Assembly (NCBI RefSeq): GCF_963678635.1
Contig: NC_087070.1
Location: forward strand, 21,375,461 to 21,435,460
Direction of reading: 5' to 3'
Length of the DNA: 60,000 nt
Origin: Symsagittifera roscoffensis
Lineage: Eukaryota > Xenacoelomorpha > Acoela > Convolutidae
The notes below the pieces were generated by a model. It was not told where the DNA came from. It worked only from the letters and a program-made list of their open reading frames with translations, and ran no database searches. Both the position numbers and the translations under genes were made by a program. The number at the start of each line of letters is the position of its first letter. The stretch's first letter is position 1. Of the stretch, positions 46,607-58,067 are shown piece by piece.

Positions 46607-47644
46607 GTTAAAAATGCATATTTTAAACTTGAATTAAATCTTTTGCATACACAACTTAATCGTATCCTAGATCACAAAGACAATGTTTCAGAGGTAATCC
46701 AAAGGTGTCAGACACTTCGAAGGCCTAATACCTGTCAATGATGTCTAGCACTGGAAAAAACTGGAATGATTGACAAGAGAAACTAGCAAGAACTAAATAA
46801 CAACTCGAATGTCTAATTTAGCACTATGACACCATGCAAATTCCTCAACCCTGAAAACTGCTAAAAGTTTTTACGAGGCCAAACTGCCAGCGTACTTTTT
46901 GAGATGAAAACGAATTGCGCAACAGGGACGCGCTTTTTGTTTATCTTTTTTCTTTCGTTTTCTGTAAAAGTTTGGAAAAAATTGAAAATGTTTAAAGACT
47001 TGTATCTGGATTCCAGAGAGTCTATACCGCCCAAATTTTGCACCTATTCAGTATAGAGTATAGCCTCGTAATTTGCAACAGCTCAAAACTAATTGTCCAG
47101 CAAAAAAAGTACCTAGACTCGAGCCTTTCAGCTTTTTACGAAGCACAACTTCTACGGAGCTGGTTAAAAACTACATTCAGAAACTACATAAAAAAATTCG
47201 TTGTTGTTCATTCTTATATACTGGACAAAATGTCTAACTCTCGAGCGGTGACTATGGTTGAATTCGAAACCCCAACTTTTTGTTCCTTGAGAACTGGATA
47301 CATAGTAATGCTTCTGCTCGTCAGTTGATTTTTTTGGAATATAATGCAAAATAAAACGATTAAAGACCTAACCAATAACTGGGAAAAATTTTACGGCAGC
47401 TAGTAAGGATAGAATTTTTACACTAATTTATACATTTTCATATTTCAAGGCTTACCGTTTCCTTCTAAAGGGTGTTTTCACAATTTTATTTTAGAAATTT
47501 TCTCTCGTTTCAATATTATTTGGGTTTTTGATGTGAATTTTTGCGGTAGGCTGTAAAACTCTGCCAAATTTTGATAATATAAATCATTGCGTTTGTTCAC
47601 GCTTATTTTTTTTCGCGCTTGTTTCTCCGATTTACTGAGTTTTC
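46607..47644. other. Flank of decayed Gypsy gag, probably old LTR and host DNA
   Basis: The first bases (TGCATTTTTAAC on the minus strand) resemble the end of the intact LTR (TGCATTTTTCACA), so a diverged LTR probably starts here, but its outer end cannot be found. There are no genes in the rest. The same DNA is present at 50514-51540. Confidence 0.45.
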
Positions 47645-48120
47645 GCTGCATTTTATGCTGAACATTCTACACCAGCGCTGAATTAAAACAACCGGATAAA
47701 ATGAACTAAAACAGAACGTTTAAAATAGTTTTTCTCAGGTTTGGTTATAAATGTCCTGCTTGATTTTTCTACTTTTTTAATTTCGAAATTTTTTAACAAG
47801 TTCTTAAACCAAACTAACACTGTTTGAACGGACCAATTCTTTTGGTTCAAAAGTGAGGAGCTAAACAGGGTCAGTTGTTATAAGGATAACTAGAGTTGTA
47901 CCTGTTAACTTCCACCTGTTTGATAGGTGTAATTTGGTTCGAATTTGTTAAACAAGCACCATGAAAAAAAAGCAAAATTTTGGGCATTCTCTGTTTTCAT
48001 CATTTTTTTGCCAACTATAACCAAAGTTGAGATAAACAAAATTAAAATTCTGCTGTAGTTCATTTTATCCGGTTGTTTTAATTTTGCACTATAGTAGCTT
48101 GTTCAGCACAAAATGCAGCA
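47645..48120. mobile_element. Foldback element with about 70-bp inverted arms
   Basis: The left arm, 47645-47714 (CGCTGCATTTTATGCTGAAC... to CAACCGGATAAAATGAACTA), is the imperfect reverse complement of about 48050-48120 (TAGTTCATTTTATCCGGTTG... to GTTCAGCACAAAATGCAGCA). The core is non-coding. In duplication unit 2 only the left arm remains (about 51549-51625), because the deletion there removed the rest. Confidence 0.72.
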
Positions 48121-48215
48121 AATATTCAGTATCTGAACGTGAACAGTTTGTAAGTATCAACGGAATCAAATCGCAAATTAAAAAAAAATTCTAAGAAACG
48201 CATGGCTTAATTCTA

Positions 48216-48705
48216 GGACCTCTACTTTTCATTCTGTTTATAATGATAAACCTAGTTTGAATGCAAACACAAACAGATATCTCTATGCCGATGATACAGC
48301 CATCAAAACTCAGTCTGAAAAATCAATATTGGTTAAAAACCTTGAAAAAAGTGCATTGACAAAAGCAAAAGGAATGGTTGGTTGAAAGCAAACTGACTTT
48401 GAATGACTTTGAACTTAAGTAAAACTAAAACATATAGGTTGACAAAACGGAATAAAAAAACAACTACACAAGGAAATTGCACAGCAAAGACATAAAGCAA
48501 AAATCCGTTTTTCAATATCTGGGTTTTTATCTCGATAATAATTTTAAAATCAAAGATCACATTGATAATGCTAAAACTAAACCTAATAAATTCTGTGGAA
48601 TCATTTATCAGCTGCGTAAGATTTTAAATGAATAGCGACTGAACCAGTTTCACCGAACATACGTTAAACTTGTTGATCAATATGGCGTGTTAATATACGA
48701 GTCGA
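48216..48705 (+). pseudogene. LINE reverse transcriptase fragment
   Basis: Scattered frames contain the reverse transcriptase end region: a degraded LGPLLFILF stretch at about 48216, the catalytic LYADDTAIKTQSE near 48279-48318, FQYLGFYLDNNFKIKDHID near 48510-48570 and YVKLVDQYGVLIY near 48660-48702. Frameshifts and stops are frequent. It is a second, different LINE from the one at 12283-13790. It is missing from duplication unit 2. Confidence 0.75.
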
Positions 48706-49055
48706 CTTCCAAATCAAACCTTGACAAAACTGATTTCAACATCAACAGATTAACTAGTCTTAACTTAAACTTCGAATCAATTAATTTATTGGAGGAAAAC
48801 TGAAAACTTAAAATGAAAAAAGAGCTTCTTCAAATAAAATCTTGAAACTTATCTGTAAAATTATTCGCGGTGAATGTGAATCTGTGACTCTGAGCACAAT
48901 AGTTACATCCAACAAACTTTGCAAATTACATCATTCTGAAAACGAGTAAAGAAAACAAGTAAAAAAATTAGTGACCAATTTTAAAAAACATCATACTTTT
49001 TCAACTGTTAGTAGTAGATGTTGGAGGTTAAGTGGGGGGAGGGGGGGGGGGTGCT

Positions 49056-49108
49056 GCATGGAAGACCCCGTGTATTAAGATAAGTTATGAATTCCCGGTC
49101 TTCCATGC
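49056..49108. repeat. 12-bp stem hairpin, copy in unit 1
   Basis: GCATGGAAGACC and GGTCTTCCATGC form a perfect inverted repeat separated by about 29 bases, just after a G-rich run. The stem is perfectly kept in the second copy at 52151-52203, while the loop differs. Confidence 0.8.
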
Positions 49109-49675
49109 TATGTGTTATGATTGGGTATACAATCTACAATGTTTTAAGATAGGGAATACCGATGGTAAGGTTTTATGGTTTGTGTTATGGTAAGATAAGG
49201 GTAAGAAAAACGTAATTTTTTGGTTTTTGTGTGGAAATGTTTATTTTTTTTGCAAAATTTTTGGCGCGCGTTATCTAATTGGGAACAATTAATTGTTAAT
49301 TACGTGTAGATTGTAGAATTAAAGTTATGTAATGAGTTTTTTGGTGCATGGTAAGTCAATGGTAAGAGTTTTTGTGCAAAAACTTGGATTTTTTTTGAAA
49401 ACTTTTTCAAAAAAAAAGTTCAAAACACGTTTAGGTTAGCTATTATTTGACATAAATTATTAGACAATCTTACTTTCTATCTAACTGAAACAATGCTGAA
49501 ACCTACAGAGACATCGAAAAAAATCGATTTTTTTGAGAGAAAAAAATTAAGTTCCAAAAGAGTATATAAATCACTGCATTGTATAACAAGTTTACCGCAA
49601 AATTTTACATTTTAACATCATAAAACCAAAATAATACAACATCATGAATAAATTTACTAGACCAGATCAGTTCTT
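49109..49675. other. GGTAAG-rich non-coding stretch
   Basis: It contains several GGTAAG words (as in ATGGTAAGATAAGGGTAAG and CATGGTAAGTCAATGGTAAG), then AT-rich sequence leading to the polymerase tail remnant at 49676-49786. It is shared with 52204-52723. Confidence 0.55.
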
Positions 49676-49786
49676 ATAAGTTCAGTGGTTTTGTATGGAT
49701 TCCATCATCTTGTACTTGTCTTTTTGGATAAAATAGCTTAGTCCTTTCTTTGTTTGTTCATATGTTGCCACCATATGATTTATAGT
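49676..49786 (-). pseudogene. Duplicated 3' end of the family B DNA polymerase gene
   Basis: About 110 bp corresponding to 52726-52838, i.e. the last 35-40 codons of the polymerase, including the region encoding AAYEQTKKGLSYFYPKR in the parent copy. It is cut at 49786, where gag sequence of unit 2 begins. It has no coding potential on its own. Confidence 0.8.
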
Positions 49787-49789
49787 TCT

Positions 49790-50513
49790 TGGGCTGCGGC
49801 CTCTCCACCGGTTGTTCCGGTATCCACCTCTGATGATTCCCACCGTTTTTGTCTTGATTTGCAGCCCGAAGCCTATGGTACTACTCGTTGCTGCGCCTCC
49901 GGTTGAAACGTAAGTTTTGGCATATTTCTCCCCCGCCTTTAGTAAAGAGCGATACGATACGCTTTTTCCGGGATTTTTGTGGCTCTACATAACTAATTTG
50001 GGGCCTCGCTGCTCGTCATGTTAATGATGAACTTGCACCGAAGCAACGCGCCGCCAGTCCACTGAGCAACGCATGAAACTGCTCTAAGGACTCCTCAGTC
50101 TGCTGCTTCCTTGACAGTAGCGGAAAGACTTCCTATGTTTCATTGCGTTCCTTCTTGAACTCCCCTTCCATCGCATCGAGCACCCTTGGATAACGCGAGG
50201 CCCCCAAATCCAGATGTTGTTTTCGTTTGTGAAATTCGTCCTATTGTTTCTCCCTCAGGCACAGGTATATCGAAATTAGAGTTTGCTTCGACTCTAACCG
50301 GTTTTTTACATCAACCTTTTCCGGCAACGCTGCGTCCAGCGTACTAAGGAAGTAGAAATTCATCGGGTTTATAGAATGTTTCGCAACCATTCTCCACTGG
50401 AAGCGATTCACCAAAAACTCCCATAAAATCGGTGGATCTGCACATTTGGGCGGCCAAAAGGATGTAATTTCTAGTAGATTCGTTCCCCCCATTGGGTTTG
50501 CTGGCTGCGCCAC
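49790..50513 (-). pseudogene. Decayed Gypsy gag fragment, second copy
   Basis: A frame of 90 codons, 50513-50241, starts GTGGCGCAG and reads ITSFWPPKCADPPILWEFLV and NPMNFYFLSTLDAALPEKVD. More broken gag continues down to 49790. It is the tandem-duplicated counterpart of 46606-45872. It has no zinc knuckle, protease or pol, because the duplication boundary cuts it. Confidence 0.8.
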
Positions 50514-52150
50514 CTTAAAAATGCATATTTTAAACTTGAATTAAATCTTTTGCATATACAACATAATCGTATCCTAGATCACAAAGACAATGTTTCGGAG
50601 GTCATCCAAAGGTGTCAGACACTTCGAAGGCCAAATACCTGTCAATAATGTCTAGCACTGGAAAGAACTGGAATGATTGACAAGAGAAACTAGCAAGAAC
50701 TAAATAACAACTCGAATGTCTAATTTAGCGCTATGACACCATGCAAATTCCTCAACCCTAAAGACTGCTAAAAAATTTTACGAGGCCAAACTGCCAGCGT
50801 ACTTTTTGAGATGAAAACGAATTGCGCAACAGGGACGCGCTTTTTGTTCATCTTTTTTCTTTCGTTTTCTGTAAAAGTTTGGAAAAAATTGAACATGTTT
50901 AAAGACTTGTATCTGGATTCCAGAGAGTCTATACCGCTCAAATTTTGCACCTATTCAGTATAGAGTATGGCCTCGTAATTTGCAACAGCTCAAAACTAAT
51001 TGTCCAGGAAAAAAAGTACCTAGACTCGAGCTTTTCAGCTTTTTACGAAGCACAGCTGCTACGAAGCTGATTAAAAACTACATTCAGAAACTACATAAAA
51101 AATTGCGTTGTTGTTCATTCTTGTATACTGGATAAAAAGTTCTAACTCTCGAGCGGTGACTATGGTTGAATTGGAAACCCCAACTTTTTGTTCCTTGAGA
51201 ACAGGATACATAGTAATGCTTCTGCTCGTCAGTTGATTTTTTTGGAATATAATGCAAAATAAAACGATTAAAGACCTAACCAATAACTGGGAAAAATTTT
51301 ACGGCAGCTAGTAAGGATAGAATTTTTACACTAATTTATACATTTTCATATTTCAAGGCTTACCGTTTCCTTCTAAAGGGTGTTTTCACAATTTTATTTT
51401 AGAAATTTTCTCTCGTTTCAATATTATTTGGGTTTTTGATGTGAATTTTTGCGGTAGGTAGTAAAACTCTGCCAAATTTTGATAATTTAATTCATTGCGT
51501 TTGTTCACGCTTGATTTTTTTTCATGCTTGTTTTTTCGATTTACTGAGTTTTCGCTGCCTTTTATGCTGAACAAGCTACACCAGTGCTGAATTAAAACAA
51601 CCGGATAAAGTGAACTAAAACAGAACTTTTAACGTAGTTTTTCTCAAGTTTGGTTATAAATGTCCTGCTCGATTTTTACTAGTTTTTAATTTCGCAATTT
51701 TTTAACGAGTTTTCAAACCAAATTAACACTGTTTGAACGGACCAATTCTTTTGGTTCAAAAGTGAGGAGCTAAACAGGGTCAGTTGTTGTAAGGATAACT
51801 AGAATTGTACCTGTTAACTTCCGCCTGACAAAACTGATCTCAACATCAACAGATTAACTAGTCTTAACTTAAAGTTCGAATCAATTAACATACTGGAGGA
51901 AAACTGAAAACTTAAAATGAAAAAAGAGCTTCTTCATATTAAATCTTGACACTTATCTGTAAAATTATTCGCGGTGAATGTGAATCTGTGACTCTGAGCA
52001 CAATAGTTACATCCGACAAATTTTGCAAATTACATCATTCTGAAAACGAGTAAAGAAAACAAGTAAAAAAATTAGTGACCAATTTTAAAAAACCTCATAC
52101 TTTTTCAACTGTTAGTAGTAGATGTTGGAGGTTAAGTGGGGGGGGGGGGT
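50514..52150. other. Non-coding part of duplication unit 2
   Basis: Counterpart of 46607-47925 plus 48719-49055. It includes the surviving left foldback arm (51549-51625) and a G run at 52137-52149. No genes. Confidence 0.55.
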
Positions 52151-52203
52151 GCATGGAAGACCCCATGTATTAAGATACGTTAAAAATTTCCGGTCTTCCA
52201 TGC
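52151..52203. repeat. 12-bp stem hairpin, copy in unit 2
   Basis: GCATGGAAGACC pairs with GGTCTTCCATGC. It lies about 520 bp after the stop codon of the polymerase gene, on that gene's 3' side, so it may mark an element end or an RNA 3' structure. Confidence 0.8.
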
Positions 52204-52723
52204 TATGTATTATGATTGGGTATAGAGTCTACAATAAATTAAGATAGGGAATACCGATTGTAAGGTTTTATGGTTCGTGTGATGGTAAGATAATGGTAAG
52301 AAAAACGAATGTTTATTTATTTCGCAAAATTTTTGGCGCGCGTTATCTAATTGGGAAAAATTAATTGTTGATTACGTGTAGGTTGTAGAATTGAAGTCAT
52401 GTATTTAGTTTTTTGGTGCATGGTAAGTCAATGGTAAGAGTTTTTGTGCAAAAACTTGGAACTTTTTTGAAAATTTTTCAAAAAAAAAGTTCAAAACACG
52501 ATAAGATTAGCTATTATTTGACTTAATTTATTAGACAATCTTACTTTCTATCTAATTGAAACAATGCTGAAACGTACAGAGACATCAAAAAAAAATTAAA
52601 TTACAAAAAAGTATATAAATCACTGCATTGTATAACAAGTTTACCGCAAAATTTTACATTTTAACATCATTAAAACCAATATAATACGACATCATGAATA
52701 AATTTACTAGACCAGATCAGTTC

Positions 52724-55700
52724 TTATAAGTTCAGTGGTTTTGTATGAATTCCATCATATTGTACTTGTCTTTTTGGATAAAAATAGCTTAGTCCTTTCT
52801 TTGTTTGTTCATATGCTGCCACCATATGATTTATAGTTCTGAATCCTCCATTTGTAGATGTTAAGTTGATTGCTTCATCGAGCACTCTCCTGTATTTTGA
52901 CATAGGTCCGTCTCCAGAATATTCGAGAACTCGCATGTTTAATCCTTTACTGCTAAATTTGAACTTATCTGACTTGTTGTCATAGCAGCAATATGTCTTG
53001 CTACACAAACATAGCATTTCTGTACATTTAAATTCTTCTTTAGAAAAATCCCGGCTCCCGCTTATCATACTTTTTATGCGTACTGCAACACGTTCGAGGG
53101 AATAAATTCGATTTTGCATCCGCCTTGAAAGAGTCTCTGCTGTCACTTTCCCTCATTTTTTCCCAAGCAGCTCTCTTATCTGGTTCGATACAGTCGTATA
53201 AATTTTCTTCAGCAAGAGCTAAGTGAAGTGAGTCTGTGTCCATCTCTAACTCTTCAAATTTGTTTACATCACAGAATTTGTCGAAGAAGTTATAGTAGAG
53301 TTCCAATATTCTCAGTTTCGCATACTGCAGTATGAAAAATCCAACGATGATAGGTTCTCTATGTTCAATGGTTGATTTCAACTGTATTCAATCGTTTGAA
53401 CAATAGTTCTTTGATTGCCTTGTGAATTGTTTCATCGTTCAGATATTTTGTGATTGTATGCCTGGATCTATCCATGATCTGATATCCATACGAAGAATTA
53501 CCCAAAAGTTTCATTGTTTCTGCTACAACTCCTGACAAAGAGTTTTCATCTCCTTCTCTTCTAGCATCAACCACTGACTGAACGGAATTATTAAAGCATT
53601 TCCGAGGAGAAAGTTCCATATAAAAGTTGAACAGAGGAGTTATAATTGTTCCATTTTGCAGCTTGAAACTAGATATCAGTATTCCCTGAGGATACTTTAA
53701 CATTTCGTTCTCGATAGCCTAGTTTTTCCTGTAGTCTCCAATATCGTTTCTTCCAACCTCAGTGTTTTTAAAAATTGGAGGAAAATTAGCAAATTTTGAT
53801 TTTAGCTCATCTGGAACAACTAAGTCGCACTGAACGTAGCCAAAAAGAGGTCAATCTTTTAATTTTGCTAGAAGGGAGTCTGTAGAAAGAGGTCTTTTAT
53901 AGGTAAAGTGGGTTTTGACGTGATTTTTGATCTTGCCATTGGTTTTGAAACTTTCCCACCAGTCACACTCCCACATTTCTTCCACTTTGTATCCTTTCTC
54001 TTTAATATATTCTCGTCGCATATCATCCATCTCTCTCTTCTTGTTTCCTCGCTCAATATCCTGTTCTGTAAAAGAGGGACGAGCTTCTTGACAGGAACAG
54101 AAGTGATAGTAACATCCCATTGCTTCGAATACCGTTTTACAGTGATCGCAGTAACCATCAACATTAAAACAGTCGATTTTTTTATTGTTTTCCAGATGTA
54201 AAAAAGCTCTCAATTATACATTCTGGTCTTGATTCTTGATAGAAAGACATGACCATATTCTCAAAATTGCTAGTTCGATTATGTTTGGCCTTGAATTTCT
54301 GCATTTCAGTGTCAAACTCCCATCTCGTGTACAGTCCTGTTGGCATATCTTGACACATTGAGAAAGGGTAAAGCTGGCTTGCATCAATTCCAACGATTGA
54401 TTTACAAACATTTGATGAATTTCTGATGTATGTTTTATCAACTACAGCTTTTTGAGTGAAAACAATGGAAGGACCTCCAGTCATGTCCTCTCTAATTTTT
54501 TCACACAAGTCTCTATCACTTTCGCAAAACGGATAAAACTTGTAATTTGTAGATTTGTGTAGACATATGTTTGCTAAATTTGGAAGTGTGCATCCAAGTT
54601 TCAACATATCTATCCCCTTGTTATGATAAAACTGAATCATTTTTTGCATTGCCTCAAGGGTTGGAACTACATCCTTGTTGCTGTACAACTTCAAAAAGTC
54701 TTTGAACACTGTCATTCCATTTTTCTTCAAAGTCTCTTGTAAGTAATTATCCAAACCAGATATAGGAACAGTCTTGATTTGAAGCTTTTTCAAGGCCTGT
54801 TGTTCGTCAAACCCACTTTTTCTAAACTTCTCATAATCAATGAAGTCTTTGTCTAGAGGATTGTTGTTTCTAAGTTTACTGAAAAAGGCTTTATACGGTG
54901 GCACTTCAGGAAAGTCAAGTTTGTCTGGGTTATCAAACCACTCATAGGGAAAGAATCCCTTCGTTTCGCTAGCTTTATAGGCTTTGAGAAAGGAGTCCAG
55001 AGTAGTTGCCCCTCCCAAAAACTTCACTATGTCGAGAAATTGTACATCTCCAAACTTGAAAGATATAAAATCATTTGCTTTTTTGATGACGGATGTTTCT
55101 TGTTCTTTATCGCGAATCAAATAGGGGATTAGGTAGGACTTGATCAAATTTAAATCATATCTACCGCTGTTAAACCCAAAAACAGGTAAAGTATTTACAT
55201 ATCTCTCCAGATGTTGTTTCAAATCAATGAGTTGATTTTTCTGAATTCGCAAGAATTGTGTTGACATATCTGCTTCTTCCGAATCTTCAATGCATTCTTC
55301 TTTGTAATCGAATTTGTTACTTGAATAAATTTTACCACGTTCGTTTAGCTGATCAAAGATCCTTTTTATTCTTTCATTGACAGTTACTTCTTTATCTTGA
55401 AAATTTGTTCTCATCTCCAGCTCACTTTTCTCAGCCAACAGCTCGAGTTTGCTCACAAAATCAATAATCAAGGTATGTGGATCCTTGTTGTACAAAAAGA
55501 TGGGTTCATCAATCAGATTTGATGATATAGAGACTAAAATGGGGACATGTTTTCCAATCCAGGTAGTAGTTTGCGTCTCTTTTAGTTCCTCTGTAGGAAC
55601 ACAAATCGACTCAAAGTCGAAAATTGCTAGATTATTGAAAAGCTTGTTGTCTTCAGAAACTGGAAGACTGAATCCTTCTAGCTTTTCAAACAAGGTTTTG

Positions 55701-57007
55701 CGAAGCTCATAGACGTTCTTTGGGTAAGTATGTTTCACTCGGTCCTTTCATCTCAGAAGATGTTTGCTGAGAAACTCAGATCTTTTGAAGAAAGTATCAC
55801 AACTAGGACACCGGAAACACTTGAAGAAAGAATCAATATCATTTGTATGAATGATATGATTGTTAAATCTCAGTAACTTGACTGTTTTGTCGAATCGTCC
55901 AATACTTCGTCGAGCTAGTTCTCCTACATATTCTCCTTCTTGGATATCGAAATCGTATATAAAGATGTTCCTTTGAACAATTTCCTCAACAACAGGTAAG
56001 TTTTCTATTGAAACTCCACGAAATTTTTTAGGATCATAAACAGACTTTGATACAAATTATGTAAAGTATCTAGAAGTGTGAGAGTCGAGATCATTATGTC
56101 CGTTCATGTACATGGCCAATGCACGGAAAAGACACAAATGATCTTTGTAAGGTTCCTTGTCCTTGTTAGATAAAAGACAGTTTACTTGCGTATGTCGTAG
56201 TAAGGGTTCGGAAAAGACAGAGTCCGGGCATCCCATGGGGATGTTTTTCAGCAAAGCAGCAAAAATTGTGACGTAAGTAATTAACTTGAATCTCCGTTTT
56301 GTGTTTTGGCGTTCTTGGGTACATTGCTCCACAATATCAAGTTTTTCCACTTTTCCTTGTATTGTTATCAAATCTTCTTTAGTACAAAGCAAATGAAATT
56401 TTTCAAACAAAAGTATTGTTTTCATGGCCGTAGAAATATCGATATTCACCAGTCTCAATATTTCGAAGAACAAAACCCAGAGCAATGTTGATTTTAGCGG
56501 CAGAATCGAGCTTGTTGAAGACTTCTTCAAGTTTCTCGTTAATTATTTTAGTATCTAACTTGGACATTTGGAAATTAAATACCTTATGTCTCCCATTTTC
56601 CATCTCCGTATCCACCAGAAAATGTTGACAGGCACTAAGTTCCTCCTTTAGTTTTCACCATTTTCCCCTTCTTCCTCCACAATCTTGTTCAAGTCCGCTA
56701 CAGTATCACTGGGTTTCCGTTGTTTTGCTCCATGTTCCTTTCTCCGATGTTGTTGGAGAGAGTAGTAACTTGGGAACTCTTGTTCACAAGAAGGACAAAT
56801 TGTCGACTGCTTCGAACTTGGTTCAGCATGCTTCTTCGCAACATGATATCCCATCTCCTCTTTGCTCTTTGTATAAAACTGACAGTTTGGACACTTATGT
56901 TGCTTGCGTTTTTCACATCTCTTTTGATGTCGAGCTGCGTTTTGACAATTATACGTATTTCCACAGTCTTCACACTTTACTTTCACGTTTCGGTTAAGGG
57001 TGGGCAT
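52724..57007 (-). pseudogene. Protein-primed family B DNA polymerase of a virus-like DNA transposon, decayed
   Basis: Read downwards from ATG at 57007. Cys/His zinc fingers fill the first 100 codons (CEDCGNTYNC, CPNCQFYTK, CPSCEQEFPSYYS), followed by a second Cys cluster near 55800 (CFRCPSCDTFF). The exonuclease shows FDFES near 55615 and GFNSGRYDLNL near 55160. The polymerase palm shows motif A, GIDASQLYPF, near 54380; motif B, NSSYGYQIMD, near 53490; and motif C, MDTDS, near 53235. The frame ends at 52724. This belongs to the DNA_pol_B_2 type found in Polinton-like elements and relatives, which start replication on a terminal protein. Frameshifts lie near 56640, 56415, 54185, 53370 and 53040. 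In-frame stops lie at about 56058, 55749, 53852 and 53720. It is non-functional as it stands. Its start region faces a repeat-rich divergent promoter. Confidence 0.9.
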
Positions 57008-57140
57008 TATCTAAAAATAATTGGGACTTTTGAATTGTTCCAAAACTAAAAATTTAAAGTACCAATTGAATGAAAATACTTATTTTTTCTTTTAGTGAAG
57101 TAACGAAATATGAAATTTGAAGTAAAATTCAATTAACTGT

Positions 57141-57410
57141 TTCTGATTGGCTAACAAAATGAATGATTTAACCCAAAAAATAAGCGTATTTATTCTAACA
57201 GTGACGCCTACGCAATTATCCTTTTAAGGTAATGATGTCATTCTTAAAATAGAAGTGACGTCACCGCCTACGCATTGTTCCTTTTATGATAATGACGTCA
57301 TTCTATAAATAGAAATGATGTCACCACCCACGCAATTTTCCTTTTATGGTAATGACGCCATTCCTTCGAAAGTTCTAGAATTTTCCAGTAAAATTTTCAA
57401 CCAATCAGAA
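57141..57410. promoter_or_regulatory. Divergent promoter with tandem CRE-like repeats
   Basis: About three 60-bp units (57200-57364), each with GCCTACGCAATT, CCTTTTATGGTAATGA and CRE-like sites. TGACGTCA occurs at 57256 and 57293; variants occur at 57202 (TGACGCCT), 57233 and 57316 (TGATGTCA) and 57353 (TGACGCCA). Sites alternate at 23 and 37 bp. TATAAATA is at 57304. The block is bracketed by TTCTGATTGG at 57141 and its reverse complement at 57401, an inverted CCAAT-box pair. It sits between the polymerase (minus) and the plus-strand ORFs. TGACGTCA is the known site for CREB/ATF proteins; use of host CREB/ATF is an inference. Confidence 0.75.
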
Positions 57411-57458
57411 CTGAGCAGTTTCTATACATAACTTTGGATCCAAAATATTCATTTTTGA

Positions 57459-58050
57459 AAAGTGTCAATTAAAAAACATTTAAACTTCCTTGAATTACTC
57501 TACAAGAAAAAAGAAAATATTCCGTGTGTTTTCCTTATTGATGAAATAGATGTAGATTCTTACTTTTTTCATAATTTTTTGGACGTTTATGTTGTCCAAA
57601 ATAGTGTTCTCAGACTAAGTAAAGGTCTCTTTGGGGAAACTTACTCAATCAAAGAGTTTATTTTAGATCCACATTTTGCGTATCAAAGTTATAAACTTAC
57701 TGATGAGTTACACCTGACTAGAAAAGAAATTTTTTTTATTTTAGAAAACTTGAAGTTCATAAAAAAGTTGTACGATAATATTTCAAAGACTCTTTTTATT
57801 CCCTACCCAACTCCCAAATTTGTCAAAACTCCCCAGCAAAGTTCTTTATTCCTCCATTTTTTAAAAACATTTTCAAAGTTCAAAATCTTGCATGATCAGG
57901 TTTGGAATCAGATTTCCAGAGATTTGCTTTGAAAAATTCATCAACTTTGAGTTATCCTCTCAAATCGACATCAAAATCAAGGAACTTGACTATCTGCTCA
58001 AAAATCAGCAATTTCTCATCGATTATAGACAAAAAATTCAATTAACTTGA
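57459..58050 (+). pseudogene. Unrecognised element gene, about 200 aa, one frameshift, no visible start codon
   Basis: The first frame runs from 57459 to 57932 and reads as a folded protein (FLIDEIDVDSYFFHNFLDVY, LTRKEIFFILENLKFIKKLY). Near 57900-57917 the frame changes. A second, equally coding-like frame then continues (CFEKFINFELSSQIDIKIKE) to TGA at 58048-58050. There is no in-frame ATG; TGA at 57456 closes the frame upstream. Either the start has mutated or an exon lies upstream. I know no family for it. It is the first plus-strand gene after the divergent promoter and is probably part of the same element as the polymerase. Confidence 0.5.
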
Positions 58051-58067
58051 AGAGAAGACTTGCAGAG

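Larger units (their letters stand above)
45872..49786. repeat. Tandem duplication, unit 1 (about 3.9 kb)
   Basis: It runs from inside the decayed Gypsy gag, through its upstream flank, a foldback element, a LINE fragment and a GGTAAG-rich stretch, to the last about 110 bp of a DNA polymerase gene. It matches 49787-52838 at high identity, apart from about 800 bp (roughly 47925-48719) that unit 2 lacks. Confidence 0.88.
49787..52838. repeat. Tandem duplication, unit 2
   Basis: Copy of 45872-49786 in the same orientation. It carries an approximately 800-bp deletion with its junction near 51833 (CTTCCGCCTGACAAAACTG), which removed the right foldback arm and the LINE fragment. It leads directly into the full polymerase gene at its right edge. 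Confidence 0.88.

Noticed and set aside
54182-54213. Polymerase frame breaks as spliced introns
   Set aside because: At the breaks the coding sense continues in the neighbouring frame within a few bases, or in the same frame across a stop. There is no room for introns and no consistent GT-AG pairs, so mutations or sequencing errors are the better explanation.
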